Notes under the pieces: generated by a model
Database searches by the model: none
The model's input: only the letters and a program-made list of their open reading frames with translations
Told to the model about the DNA's origin: nothing
Program-made: the position numbers and the translations under genes
Shown: positions 8,303-17,717 of the stretch, in pieces
Numbering within the stretch: the first letter of the stretch is position 1
Layout of the letters: every line of letters begins with the position of its first letter
Assembly (NCBI GenBank): GCA_024508675.1
Contig: JANINQ010000021.1
Location: 248,001-312,000 of the forward strand
Origin: Afipia sp.
GTDB taxonomy: Bacteria; Pseudomonadota; Alphaproteobacteria; Rhizobiales; Xanthobacteraceae
Reading direction: 5' to 3'
Length of the DNA: 64,000 nt

Positions 8303-9670
8303 ATGAGCGCAGTCAAGCAACAGGTCGCCGCCATTTCGATCGCCGCCAGCGCCAGCATGGCCGCGGTCAAATTCGCCGTGGGCATCGCCATCGGCAGTAT
8401 CGCGCTGATCTCGGAAGCTCTGCATTCGTCGATCGACCTGATCGCCACCATCGTGACATGGGTCGTGGTGCGGGTCTCGGACAAGCCCGCCGACGCAGAA
8501 CATCACTATGGCCACGGCAAGCTCGAAAGCCTGTCCGCGCTTGGGGTCATCGCCCTGCTTTACATTCTGGCGGGGGGCATCGTCGTCGAATCCTACGGAC
8601 GGCTGCGCGAAGGTGCGGCGGCACCGACGCTGACCGCGCTGCCTTTCGTCGTGCTGATCGCGGATATCGTGGTGAACTTCTGGCGTGCGCGGGCGCTCCA
8701 TAAAACGGCGATGGAAACCAAAAGCCAGGCACTGGAAGCCGACGCGCTGCACTTTGCATCGGATGTGCTTGGCTCGTTCGCCGTCATCATCGGCCTCGGG
8801 CTCGCCGCCTTCGGCTATGCCTGGGGCGACGCTGCTGCGGCGATTGCCGTTGCGGTGCTGATTTCGATTCTGGGATTGCGGCTCGGCAAATCGACCATCG
8901 AGACGCTGGTGGATCGTGCACCCGAGGGCGCTTCCGAAAAAGCCGAGGAAGCGATCCGCGCCATCCCCGGCGTGGTCGATGTGGAACGGCTGCGGGTGCG
9001 CATGGTTGGCGCCCGGCACTTCGTGGATGCAACGGTGCATGTGCCGCGCACCTATCCCATCGATCGCATCGACGGCATCAAGCGCAGGGCGCAGGAGGCC
9101 GTCACCGGCGTGCTTCACGACGCCGACCTGACCTTCACGGCAATCCCCGTGGCGCGAAACAATGAGAGCGTGCGCGAGCGAATCATGGTGATCGCCCGCA
9201 ACTCCGCTCTCGCCATCCATCATGTCACGGTCCACGACCTCGGCGACAAGCTGACCGTGAGCATTGACCTTGAGGTCGACGGCGATATGCCGCTGAATGA
9301 GGCTCACGACATCGCGCACCGGCTCGAACACGCCATCCGCGACGAGTTCGGGGCCGATGTCGAGGTCGATACCCATATCGAACCGCTCCAGCCCGAACTG
9401 CCGCAGGGCACCGATGCCGCCGCGGACCGGGTCGAGACCATCCAGCAAGCGCTGGCACGCTATGCGGCGGAAGGCGGCGCCATCCATGACGTGCACAATG
9501 TGCGCGTCCGCGACACCGATGCTGGCGAGATCGTCAACTTCCACTGCCGCGCCGTGCCGTCGATGAGCGTGATCGAGGTGCACGAGAAGGTGGACGAGAT
9601 CGAACGCGCCCTGCGCAGCGCATTCCCGTCAGTGAAGCGCGTGATCAGTCACGCCGAGCCGGAACGGTAA
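8303..9670 (+). CDS. Cation diffusion facilitator (CDF) metal exporter with three C-terminal domains
   Basis: A 455-residue divalent metal/proton antiporter. Six transmembrane helices occupy about residues 8-205, with the two metal-site motifs HSSID (His41/Asp45) and HFASD. After the membrane part the sequence contains three similar beta-alpha-beta-beta units at about 208-283, 290-365 and 378-452, each resembling the cytosolic dimerisation domain that most CDF proteins have once (family length ~300). The first two are each followed by a linker with proline. Metal specificity (Fe, Zn, Mn, Co) is not decided by the visible motifs. Confidence 0.92.
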   Translation: MSAVKQQVAAISIAASASMAAVKFAVGIAIGSIALISEALHSSIDLIATIVTWVVVRVSDKPADAEHHYGHGKLESLSALGVIALLYILAGGIVVESYGRLREGAAAPTLTALPFVVLIADIVVNFWRARALHKTAMETKSQALEADALHFASDVLGSFAVIIGLGLAAFGYAWGDAAAAIAVAVLISILGLRLGKSTIETLVDRAPEGASEKAEEAIRAIPGVVDVERLRVRMVGARHFVDATVHVPRTYPIDRIDGIKRRAQEAVTGVLHDADLTFTAIPVARNNESVRERIMVIARNSALAIHHVTVHDLGDKLTVSIDLEVDGDMPLNEAHDIAHRLEHAIRDEFGADVEVDTHIEPLQPELPQGTDAAADRVETIQQALARYAAEGGAIHDVHNVRVRDTDAGEIVNFHCRAVPSMSVIEVHEKVDEIERALRSAFPSVKRVISHAEPER

Positions 9671-9690
9671 CTACCTCAACGTCTTTCAGA

Positions 9691-9790
9691 CCTCATCCTG
9701 AGGAGCACGCTCTTGCGTGCGTCTCGAAGGATGACGCAACGTAATCTCCTCATGGTTCGAAACGCGCGAGATGCGCTCCTCACCATGAGG
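9691..9790. repeat. Dispersed palindromic repeat (CCTCATGGT family)
   Basis: In the 326-bp gap between the CDF gene and pleC lie two hairpin-forming blocks. The first begins CCTCATCCTGAGGAGC. The second has perfect 9-bp arms, CCTCATGGT (9748-9756) and ACCATGAGG (9782-9790). The type is familiar from intergenic DNA of Bradyrhizobium relatives and can act as a bidirectional stem. Nothing else was recognised in the gap besides a GAGGGG ribosome site just before pleC. Confidence 0.75.
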
Positions 9791-9996
9791 ACTCCCGAAC
9801 AAGCACCCGTTCTCGTTTCGGACTCAGCGCCGCGCACAAAAACGAGTCAAAACTTCCTTGGGACAACATTTATTTCGCCTTAACGATTCGTTGACTCTCG
9901 ACAGGCTGCGAAAAGTGGATTCAAATCACATTGATTCGGAGGGTTGGGGAAAACCTCCCGAACGGGGTGCAGATAATAAAGTTCGAGGGGCAAGGA

Positions 9997-12453
9997 ATGG
10001 CGCGTTCGCACGCAGCGACCACGTGTGTCCAATCCGATTCTATCAAGGGAATGGCACAGTCGATCGCGAAGCCGGCTTATCACCGGCTGCTGATTGCGGA
10101 GCCAGCGTTGCGGCGCGCCGTTCCCACCCTGATCATCGCCTTCCTCATCACCATCTGTATCGGCGCATTCGTTCAGGTCATCGACCAGACCCGGCAAAAG
10201 CGCGCGTCGATGAAACGCGACCTCTCGGCTCTGGCTGATCTCCTGGCAGAACGTCTCGACCATACTGCCCCTGCCCGTCAGGACCGCGCAGTATCGGCCG
10301 AGCGGGTTCAGAGCCTGTTGCCCGGCTTGATGCCCACCTGGGGCACCGCCGCAGGCCGTCATATCATCGTGACCAACCCCGAACACCGCATCGTCGCGCA
10401 CGCCCCCGTCGAACTGCCGGTCGATAATGCAAGCCGCATTCTCGATGTTCTCAGCGCGACGACGCAGCTTGGCTCGCTGGGCCAGACCAATGTCATTGAA
10501 GTCGATCTGCCGGGCGGCCCCCGCGCCCTCGCCACCCAGCGCATGGTGAACTCGCTACCGGGTCAGGTCATCGTGGTTCAGGAGCAGATCGAGTCGCCAT
10601 GGCGTTCCGACGCCGCGCTGCAGATTACGCTGTCGGCAACCACGGGCTTTGTGGTGCTGATCCTCGGCTTCGCGTTTCACTGGCAATCGACCCGCGCCCG
10701 GGAAGGCGATCTTATCAACGATGCGGTCCGCTCGCGCATCGACACCGCGCTGAACCGCGGCCGCTGCGGGCTGTGGGACTGGGACCTCTCGCGCGGCCGC
10801 ATCTTCTGGTCGCAGTCGATGTTCGAACTGCTGGGGCTGGAGAGCCGCAGCGATCTTCTGACCTTCGGCGAAGTCAACGCCCTGGTGATGTCCGACGACA
10901 TCGACCTGTTCTCCATTGCCGACCAGCTCGTTTCCGGAAAGCTCGATCACATCGACCAGACCTTCCGGATGCGCCACGCCAGCGGCCACTGGATCTGGCT
11001 GCGGGTGCGCTGCGAACTCAGCCAGAGCCAGAATGGCGGCGGCGCGCACCTGATCGGCATCGCGGTGGACATGACCGAGCAGAAGAACCTCGCCGAGCGC
11101 ACAGTGGAAGCCGACCTGCGGCTGCGCGACGCCATCGAGACCATTCCGGAAGCCTTCGTGCTATGGGACGCCGACAACCGGCTGGTTCTCTGCAATTCGC
11201 ACTTCAAACGCCTGCACAAGCTGCCCGACACCGCCGTCAGGCCCGGCACACCGTATGAAACGGTCATCAAGGTCGGCAGCATGCCGGAAATCCGCACCCG
11301 GCTTCCGAACATCGAAGAGCCCGGCGCGCGCACCTTTGAAGCCCAACTCGAAGACGGAAGCTGGCTCAACATCAGCGAACGCCGCACCAAGGATGGCGGC
11401 TATGTGTCGGTCGGCACCGACATCACCCAGATCAAGCTGCACGAGCAGAAGCTGGTCGACAACGACCTGCGCCTCACCGCGAACGTGATCGACCTCAAAC
11501 GCTCGCAGGCCGAACTGGAACGTCAGGCACAACTGCTCGCCGAACTCGCGCAAAAATACGCCGACGAGAAAACCCGCGCCGAGGAAGCCAACCAGACCAA
11601 GTCGAAATTCCTCGCCAACATGAGCCACGAGCTACGCACCCCGCTCAATGCGATCATCGGCTTCTCGGAGGTGATGGGCAGCGGAATGTTCGGCGCGCTA
11701 GGCTCCGAAAAGTACGAAGAATACTGCCACGACATCATGACCAGCGGGAATTACCTGCTGGACGTCATCAACGACATCCTCGACATGTCGAAGATCGAGG
11801 CCGGGCGCATGAAGCTCGATTACGAGCCGCTCGATCTTGCGCAGACCCTCACCGAATCCCTGCGCGTCGTCTCGGGCCGCGCCGAGAACAAGAACCTGAT
11901 CGTCACCGCGGACATCCGCGGCGCCATCCCGATCGTCGCGGATCGCCGTGCGATGAAACAGATCGCAGTGAACCTGCTGTCGAATGCGGTGAAGTTCACG
12001 CCCGACGGCGGCAAGGTCACGGTGCGCGGCCGTGTGCTGAACGGCTCGGTGATGCTGACCATCATGGACAGCGGCATCGGCATCGCGCCGCAGTCGCTGG
12101 CAAAACTCGGACGCCCCTTCGAGCAGGTCGAGAGCCAGCTCACCAAGAGCTATCACGGCTCGGGCCTCGGCCTCGCCATCGCCAAGTCGCTCGCCAGCCT
12201 GCACGGCGGCTCGATGAAGCTGCGCTCACGGCTGGGCGTCGGCACCATCGTCTGCGTGACGCTGCCCTGCGGTCACAGCGAGCAGCCCTCGCCCAGCATT
12301 ATTGCCGAGACGCCCCTTCCAGCAATTTCAGGAAAACCTCGCGCACGTCGCTCTGCGTCTCCCGGACACGCGCCTCAAGCGACGAGAAGTCGGGCGCGTC
12401 GCCAGCCCGCGTCAGCACCCGCAGCAGATCCTCCCCAGCTGTTTCCGGCTTGA
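9997..12453 (+). CDS. pleC: PleC-like hybrid-free sensor histidine kinase
   Basis: An 818-residue membrane kinase; the start at 9997 is chosen because GAGGGG precedes it. It has a transmembrane helix near 36-58, a periplasmic part, a second helix near 207-228, PAS domains between about 240 and 500 and a coiled linker. The HisKA box NMSHELRTPLNAIIGFSEVM has His at about 543, and HATPase motifs include GSGLGLAIAKSL near 722. The string GSEKYEEYCHDI followed by NDILDMSKIEAGR is characteristic of the PleC/DivJ group, and the position next to glnE, degP and ccm genes matches the rhizobial pleC locus as I recall it. It would control phosphorylation of DivK/PleD-type regulators. The last ~50 residues are Pro/Ala/Arg-rich and lie over the 3' end of glnE. 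Confidence 0.85.
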   Translation: MARSHAATTCVQSDSIKGMAQSIAKPAYHRLLIAEPALRRAVPTLIIAFLITICIGAFVQVIDQTRQKRASMKRDLSALADLLAERLDHTAPARQDRAVSAERVQSLLPGLMPTWGTAAGRHIIVTNPEHRIVAHAPVELPVDNASRILDVLSATTQLGSLGQTNVIEVDLPGGPRALATQRMVNSLPGQVIVVQEQIESPWRSDAALQITLSATTGFVVLILGFAFHWQSTRAREGDLINDAVRSRIDTALNRGRCGLWDWDLSRGRIFWSQSMFELLGLESRSDLLTFGEVNALVMSDDIDLFSIADQLVSGKLDHIDQTFRMRHASGHWIWLRVRCELSQSQNGGGAHLIGIAVDMTEQKNLAERTVEADLRLRDAIETIPEAFVLWDADNRLVLCNSHFKRLHKLPDTAVRPGTPYETVIKVGSMPEIRTRLPNIEEPGARTFEAQLEDGSWLNISERRTKDGGYVSVGTDITQIKLHEQKLVDNDLRLTANVIDLKRSQAELERQAQLLAELAQKYADEKTRAEEANQTKSKFLANMSHELRTPLNAIIGFSEVMGSGMFGALGSEKYEEYCHDIMTSGNYLLDVINDILDMSKIEAGRMKLDYEPLDLAQTLTESLRVVSGRAENKNLIVTADIRGAIPIVADRRAMKQIAVNLLSNAVKFTPDGGKVTVRGRVLNGSVMLTIMDSGIGIAPQSLAKLGRPFEQVESQLTKSYHGSGLGLAIAKSLASLHGGSMKLRSRLGVGTIVCVTLPCGHSEQPSPSIIAETPLPAISGKPRARRSASPGHAPQATRSRARRQPASAPAADPPQLFPA

Positions 12454-15271
12454 ACTTCTCGGTCACGCAGAGACGGATGATCTGGGTCAGGTCGTGATAG
12501 AGGCGTGACGCGGCGCGAAGAACGTCGGCATCAGACTGCGACAACACCCCGAGCCGCGCCGCATTGTCCAGCACCTGCACCGTGCTGACATCGAGAATAT
12601 CCGGCTTCGCCGCCGCGTGGATCAGCTGCAGATACTGCGCGATGAACTCGATATCGACCATGCCGCCGGCGGCATTCTTGAGGTCCCAGATGTCGCTCTC
12701 GCCCTTCTCCTCGGCGATGGCGCGACGCATTTCCAGCACGTCATTGGCAATGATGCCGGTTTCGCGCTTGCGCGTCAGCACCTCGCGGATGACGGCCTCG
12801 ATCCGCTCCTTGAACGCCGGTGACGCCGAAATCACGCGCGCGCGGGTCAGCGCCATGTGCTCCCATGTCCAGGCTTCGTGCTCCTGATACTCCGCGAAAG
12901 AATCGATGCGTGAGGCGAGCGGACCTGCGCGCCCTGACGGCCGCAGCCGCATGTCGACCTCGTAAAGCACGCCGTAATTGGTGCGGGTCGTGAAGGCGCT
13001 GATGAGGCGCTGGGTCAGCCGCGCGAAATATTGCGAGCCATGGAGCGAGCGCGTGCCGTCAGAGTCAGGCGCGTCGTGATCGAAGTCGTAGATCAGAATG
13101 AGATCTAGATCGGACGACGCGGTCATCTCCCGGCTGCCGAGCTTGCCCATCGCCACGATGGCAGTTTCCTGATCCTTGATCCGGCCGTGCTGTTCGGCGA
13201 ACTGGTCCATCACCAGACCATGCACGGTATGCGCGATGCCTTCCGCCACGTCGGCGAACGCCACGCTGGCGTGCTGCGCCGAGACGGTGCCGGAGAGAAT
13301 GCGCGTGCCGATCAGAAACAGGCTTTCCTGTCCGAACAGCCGCAGCCGGTCCAGAAATTCCTCATAGGAATTTGCATCGGCCAGTGTCGTCGCAAGGCGC
13401 GCCGACAATTCATCCTGATCCGGCATCGCGCCGAAGAAGCGCGGATCGATCAGGCCGTCCATGATCTGCGGCTGCCGCGCCAGCATGTCGCTCAGGCGCG
13501 GCGCGGCGCCGAGCACCAGCGCGACCAGCGCCACCAGATCCTTGTTCTGGCTCAGCAGCGAGATCAGCCGCCCACCGCGCTGCAGCGCTTGCAGGAAGCG
13601 GTCGAACGCCATCACGGCATCGTCGGGCTCCTCGGCGCGTGACAGGCCGCGGATCAGGTCTGGCACGAACTCCTTGAACGCCTGATGCGTCGCCTCGATG
13701 CGAAACACACGGTACTCGCCGCTCAGCCAGCGCTGAACGGTTTCCGCCACCATCTTCGGCTTCTTGAAACCGAGATTGAGCAGATGTTCCAGCAGCCGGT
13801 TGTCGTCAGGCCCCTTGCTATAATCGATGTCCGGCAGCTTTGCGGTGCCGGTCGGGTCGCCCTCGAACAGGCGGCTGTAGTGGTTCTGCACGCAGTTGAG
13901 GTGCGCCAGCAAATCCTTCGCGAATGACGCACGGTCGTCGTAACCGAAGAAGCGCGCGAAGCGCTCCACCGCCTCGACGTCCTCAGGCAATGCGTGGGTC
14001 TGCTCGTCGGCGACCATCTGCAAACGATGTTCGACCCGGCGCAGGAATTCGTAAGCCGTGGTGAGTTCGTCACGTGCTTCCGCCGTGATCCAGTTGCTGG
14101 CGGCCAGAATGTTCAGGGCTTCCAGCGTCGGGCGCACGCGCAATTCGGGATGCCGCCCGCCCGCAATGAGTTGTTGGGTCTGCGCGAAGAACTCGATCTC
14201 GCGAATGCCACCGCGGCCGACCTTGACGTTATGGCCTTCGACGGAGATGTCGTTCTGGCCGCGGAAGGTCTGCATCTGCCGCTTCATGTCGTGCACGTCG
14301 GCCAGCGCAGCGAAATCCAGATGCTTGCGCCAGACGAACGGCGCGATCTCGCCGAGCAGTCCCTCGCCGGCCTTCAGGTCACCGGCGCATGGCAGCGCCT
14401 TGATCATGGCGGCGCGTTCCCAGGTGCGGCCTTCGCGCTCGTAATAATGCAACGCCGCCGCAATGGAGATCGCCACCGGCGTCGAGGCCGGATCGGGCCG
14501 CAAGCGCAGATCGACGCGAAACACGTAGCCATCCGCCGTGCGTGACTGCAGCAGCCGCGACAGGCCCTGCGCCACCTTGACGAAGAACGGCGACGGCTCG
14601 ATGCCCTCTGCCAGAGTCGGCGCTTCCAGTTCGTAAAAAACAATCAGGTCGATGTCGCTGGAATAGTTCAGTTCGCCCGCGCCCATCTTGCCCATCGCAA
14701 GGACAACAAGACCGCTGCCGACTTCGGGATGTTCGGCATCCGGCGGCAATAGCCGCCCTCGCGCAGCTTCCTGCTTGAGCAGAAAGCGGATGGCGCACTG
14801 GACGGAGGTAACGGCAATCTCGGTCAGCCCGCGCGTCACCCGCATCACCGGCCAGACGCCGCCGATGTCGCACAGCGCGATCAGCAGCGCCGCTTCGGAT
14901 TTCATCCGCCGCAGCGCCGACATGACTTCGGCTTCATCGGATGCAGCCGCAACGTCGGCCACGGTCTTGTCGATCAGCGCCGCAAGATGATCGTCGGGAT
15001 CGGATTGCAGCAGGCGCACGGCACGGCCCGCGTCGGCGCGGATCAGATCGAACAGATAGGGAGACGCTTCGGCGATTCCTTCGAGGATCGCCTTCGCCTG
15101 CGGGAACGCGGCGGATATATCTTTCAGCGCACCGGCGTCATCCGGGGAAATATCCCCCAGCCAGTCCGCAAGCCGCCGCTGGGCCTCTGCGGGCGCAAAC
15201 AGTTTCGGTCCGGCCACGAAACGGGCCGCCAGGGTGGGCCGGTCCGTACCGCCCATCTCGGGTGAACTCAT
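12299..15271 (-). CDS. glnE: Bifunctional glutamine synthetase adenylyltransferase/adenylyl-removing enzyme
   Basis: A 990-residue enzyme that attaches and removes AMP on glutamine synthetase in response to PII state. Two nucleotidyltransferase domains are visible: the N-terminal deadenylylase with NYSSDIDLIVFY (Ser204, Asp206, Asp208) and the C-terminal adenylylase with ASSDLDLILIYDFD near 715-725. Each is followed by helical GlnD-like PII-uridylyltransferase domains. Length fits the family. Its ATG overlaps the stop of the upstream kinase (ATGA), implying coupling. The 3' 155 bp overlaps the convergent pleC frame. Confidence 0.97.
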   Translation of the reverse strand: MSSPEMGGTDRPTLAARFVAGPKLFAPAEAQRRLADWLGDISPDDAGALKDISAAFPQAKAILEGIAEASPYLFDLIRADAGRAVRLLQSDPDDHLAALIDKTVADVAAASDEAEVMSALRRMKSEAALLIALCDIGGVWPVMRVTRGLTEIAVTSVQCAIRFLLKQEAARGRLLPPDAEHPEVGSGLVVLAMGKMGAGELNYSSDIDLIVFYELEAPTLAEGIEPSPFFVKVAQGLSRLLQSRTADGYVFRVDLRLRPDPASTPVAISIAAALHYYEREGRTWERAAMIKALPCAGDLKAGEGLLGEIAPFVWRKHLDFAALADVHDMKRQMQTFRGQNDISVEGHNVKVGRGGIREIEFFAQTQQLIAGGRHPELRVRPTLEALNILAASNWITAEARDELTTAYEFLRRVEHRLQMVADEQTHALPEDVEAVERFARFFGYDDRASFAKDLLAHLNCVQNHYSRLFEGDPTGTAKLPDIDYSKGPDDNRLLEHLLNLGFKKPKMVAETVQRWLSGEYRVFRIEATHQAFKEFVPDLIRGLSRAEEPDDAVMAFDRFLQALQRGGRLISLLSQNKDLVALVALVLGAAPRLSDMLARQPQIMDGLIDPRFFGAMPDQDELSARLATTLADANSYEEFLDRLRLFGQESLFLIGTRILSGTVSAQHASVAFADVAEGIAHTVHGLVMDQFAEQHGRIKDQETAIVAMGKLGSREMTASSDLDLILIYDFDHDAPDSDGTRSLHGSQYFARLTQRLISAFTTRTNYGVLYEVDMRLRPSGRAGPLASRIDSFAEYQEHEAWTWEHMALTRARVISASPAFKERIEAVIREVLTRKRETGIIANDVLEMRRAIAEEKGESDIWDLKNAAGGMVDIEFIAQYLQLIHAAAKPDILDVSTVQVLDNAARLGVLSQSDADVLRAASRLYHDLTQIIRLCVTEKFKPETAGEDLLRVLTRAGDAPDFSSLEARVRETQSDVREVFLKLLEGASRQ

Positions 15272-16686
15272 ACTGCCTTTTGTTCCACGCCCCGGCTCGG
15301 GATCACAAGCGTCACGCGCAGCCCCGGCTGGCTGTCCGCGAGTCGCAGGTCGCCACCATGCAACGTCGCGACGGCCGATGCCAGACTCAAACCGAGCCCG
15401 GAGCCAGGCTGGGTCCGGCTGGCCTCCAGGCGGACAAAGCGTTCGACCGCGCGCTGGCGGTCTGCCTCCGGGATGCCGGGTCCGTGGTCCATGACACTGA
15501 GAAGGACATTATCCCCGTCCCGATGCGCCTCGATCAGAATATCGGGCGATTTGGCCCCGCCGTCCGGGTGTGGGGCCACCGGCTGGCCGTACTTGATGGC
15601 GTTCTCCACCAGGTTGGCCAGCGCCTGGCTGATCAGTTCGCGGTTGCCATGAACGGTCGCAGCATCCGCTGCTACGTCCAGCGTCAGCCCCTTGTCCTCC
15701 GCGAGCGGCTCGTAAAGCTCATGAATACCATGGGCCACCTCGGCAGCGTCGAAGTCGGTCATGTTGTCGCGCGCCTGACCGGATTCCGCGCGTGCAATCA
15801 TCAGCAGCGCGTTGAAGGTCCGGATCAGGCCGTCGGACTCGTCGATGGTCCGCTCCAGCGCCGCGCGGTATTCGCCCTCGTTGCTGGCTTTCGCCAATGC
15901 TTCCTCGGCGCGGTTGCGCAGCCGGGTCAGCGGCGTCTTGAGATCGTGGGCGATATTGTCGGAAACTTCCTTGAGGCCCGCCATCAGCGCCTCGATCCGC
16001 TCCAGCATGGCGTTGAGATTTTCGGCCAGCCGGTCGATTTCGTCGCCGCTGCGGCCCACCGGCAGTCGTCCCGAAAGGTCGCCCGCCATGATGCGCTGGG
16101 TCGTGCCGGTCATCGCGTCGATCCGGCGCAGCACGCGCCGCGCCACGAACACGCCGCCGCCAAGGCCAAGCACGACCACGATCAACACCGACCACTGGGC
16201 CGCCTTGGCGACGATGGCGAACAGACGCCGCCGCTCCTCGAGGTCGCGACCCACCAGAATCCGGAATCCGCCGGACAGTTGCGAGACTTTCACCAGCGCG
16301 TAGTGGCTCTTGGTGTCGGTTTCTTCAAGCCGTTTGTAAAACGTCTCGGCCCATCCGGGATGATCCATCACGCCCGGTTCGAGCGAGGCGACATTGCCGG
16401 CGACGCCCTGCCCCTGCGGCGTGGTGACGAGATAAAGGTTCGCGCCCGGACGCAGCGCGCGGCCTTCGACCGTAGCGACAAGCCCGCGCAGGCCGCTCTT
16501 TGTATACTGCTCGGAAAGCTCGCTCAGTTCGGAATTGACGGTGTCGGTGATCTGCTCGGTGATCATGCGCCGCGTGTTCCAGGCGAAGTAGCCCAGCAGC
16601 GACGCGGCAAACAGCGCGAACAGGAACAGGTAAACCAGCGTCAGCCGGAACGCCGTGGTGCGGATCAGTTTACCGAATGCCGTCAC
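15268..16686 (-). CDS. Two-component sensor histidine kinase (OmpR-partner type)
   Basis: A 472-residue inner-membrane kinase. A transmembrane helix lies at about 11-33, a periplasmic sensor region to about 155, a second helix at about 157-178, a HAMP domain to 230, HisKA with HDLKTPLTRLRNRAEEAL, and HATPase with DHGPGIP and GSGLGLSLA. It overlaps the response-regulator stop by 17 bp and glnE by 4 bp, so regulator, kinase and glnE form one operon. In rhizobia the same pair stands between degP and glnE. The stimulus is unknown; proximity to degP suggests envelope stress, which is inference. Confidence 0.92.
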   Translation of the reverse strand: MTAFGKLIRTTAFRLTLVYLFLFALFAASLLGYFAWNTRRMITEQITDTVNSELSELSEQYTKSGLRGLVATVEGRALRPGANLYLVTTPQGQGVAGNVASLEPGVMDHPGWAETFYKRLEETDTKSHYALVKVSQLSGGFRILVGRDLEERRRLFAIVAKAAQWSVLIVVVLGLGGGVFVARRVLRRIDAMTGTTQRIMAGDLSGRLPVGRSGDEIDRLAENLNAMLERIEALMAGLKEVSDNIAHDLKTPLTRLRNRAEEALAKASNEGEYRAALERTIDESDGLIRTFNALLMIARAESGQARDNMTDFDAAEVAHGIHELYEPLAEDKGLTLDVAADAATVHGNRELISQALANLVENAIKYGQPVAPHPDGGAKSPDILIEAHRDGDNVLLSVMDHGPGIPEADRQRAVERFVRLEASRTQPGSGLGLSLASAVATLHGGDLRLADSQPGLRVTLVIPSRGVEQKAV

Positions 16687-17350
16687 GGATCATGTATCCG
16701 GCACCACGAATGGTGTGCAACAGCGGACGATCCTGTCCCTTGTCGATCTTGGAGCGCAGCCGCGAAATATGCACGTCGATCACATTGGTCTGCGGATCGA
16801 AGTGATAGTCCCACACATTTTCGAGCAGCATGGTGCGGGTCACGACCTGCCCTGCGTGCTTCATCAGATATTCAAGCAGCCGGAATTCGCGCGGCTGCAG
16901 CGTGATCTCGGTGGCGCCGCGCTTGACCTGATGCGAGAGCCGGTCGAGCTCGAGATCGCCGACGCGATACGTCGTCTCCTCAGAGGGACCGCCATGACGG
17001 CGCGACAGCACTTCGACCCGCGCCAGCAGTTCGGCGAATGAATAGGGTTTCGGCAGGTAATCATCCCCGCCTGCGCGCAGGCCCTTGATGCGGTCATCGA
17101 CCTGGCCGAGCGCCGAGAGGATCAGGGCGGGCGTATGATTGCCCTTGGCCCGCAGGGTGCCGATGATCGACAATCCGTCGCGCTTGGGCAGCATGCGGTC
17201 GATCACCAGCACGTCGTAGTCGCCGGACTCCGCCAGCGCGAGCCCCTCCTCGCCGTCGCTCGCATGATCGGCGATATGGCCGACCTCGCGAAACGCCTTC
17301 ACGAGATAGTCCGCCGACTCGCGGTCGTCTTCAACGATGAGCAGTCGCAT
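16670..17350 (-). CDS. Two-component response regulator, OmpR/PhoB family
   Basis: A 226-residue regulator. The start MRLLIVEDDRESADYL at 17350 is preferred over an ATG at 17515, because the extra 55 residues are not receiver-like. The receiver domain has the phospho-acceptor Asp in LVIDRMLPKRDG and the conserved Lys in LPKPYSF; the winged-helix effector domain spans about 125-225 with TNVIDVHISRLR. It is the first gene of the operon with its kinase and glnE. Confidence 0.93.
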   Translation of the reverse strand: MRLLIVEDDRESADYLVKAFREVGHIADHASDGEEGLALAESGDYDVLVIDRMLPKRDGLSIIGTLRAKGNHTPALILSALGQVDDRIKGLRAGGDDYLPKPYSFAELLARVEVLSRRHGGPSEETTYRVGDLELDRLSHQVKRGATEITLQPREFRLLEYLMKHAGQVVTRTMLLENVWDYHFDPQTNVIDVHISRLRSKIDKGQDRPLLHTIRGAGYMIRDGIR

Positions 17351-17717
17351 TTTCGATTCGGTCTGGATCTGGGCAGCGGAGCTTTGTGTCACCATGGCGC
17401 GATGGTCGTCCTCTTGCAAGGCAGCGAATGACAGGCTCGCGGCCGCCAGCCCCTGCAATGAAACGGAAGAGAGAACGGGCGGCGAAGCTGGGGAGACCTC
17501 GCCGCCCGCAGGCACGACCGACTGGAGTGCGATCGCGCCGCTTTCGACGGAGGGGGGCGTTTTCCATCGAAAGCATGTCCACCTGACGCAAAACCGTCAG
17601 GCCTGAATTCAAGGGACGGGCTTTTGGCCCGCCCCCGGGAAGGAGCCGTCGGCGGGGGCTATTAGCCGGCGACAACTCCCCATCTCATCCCCGCCTCGCG
17701 GCGAGGAGTAAATTTGA
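17351..17717. other. Intergenic region with two hairpins between degP and the response regulator
   Basis: The 367-bp gap follows the degP stop and precedes the response regulator, both on the minus strand. It holds a perfect 7-bp stem CCTGACG/CGTCAGG with loop CAAAAC (17582-17601). A 9-bp stem with one mismatch (17613-17621 with 17627-17635, loop TTTTG) lies next to it. Neither has a convincing T-run, so they may be terminator-like or leader structures; no gene was seen. Confidence 0.5.

Noticed and set aside
8072-9583. 503-codon minus-strand frame across the CDF gene
   Set aside because: His/Asp/Arg-rich shadow of the CDF transporter with no ribosome site or recognisable domain.
14941-16905. 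654-codon plus-strand open frame
   Set aside because: Antisense to glnE and its upstream kinase; residue content is Arg/His/Gln-rich and typical of a shadow frame in high-GC DNA.
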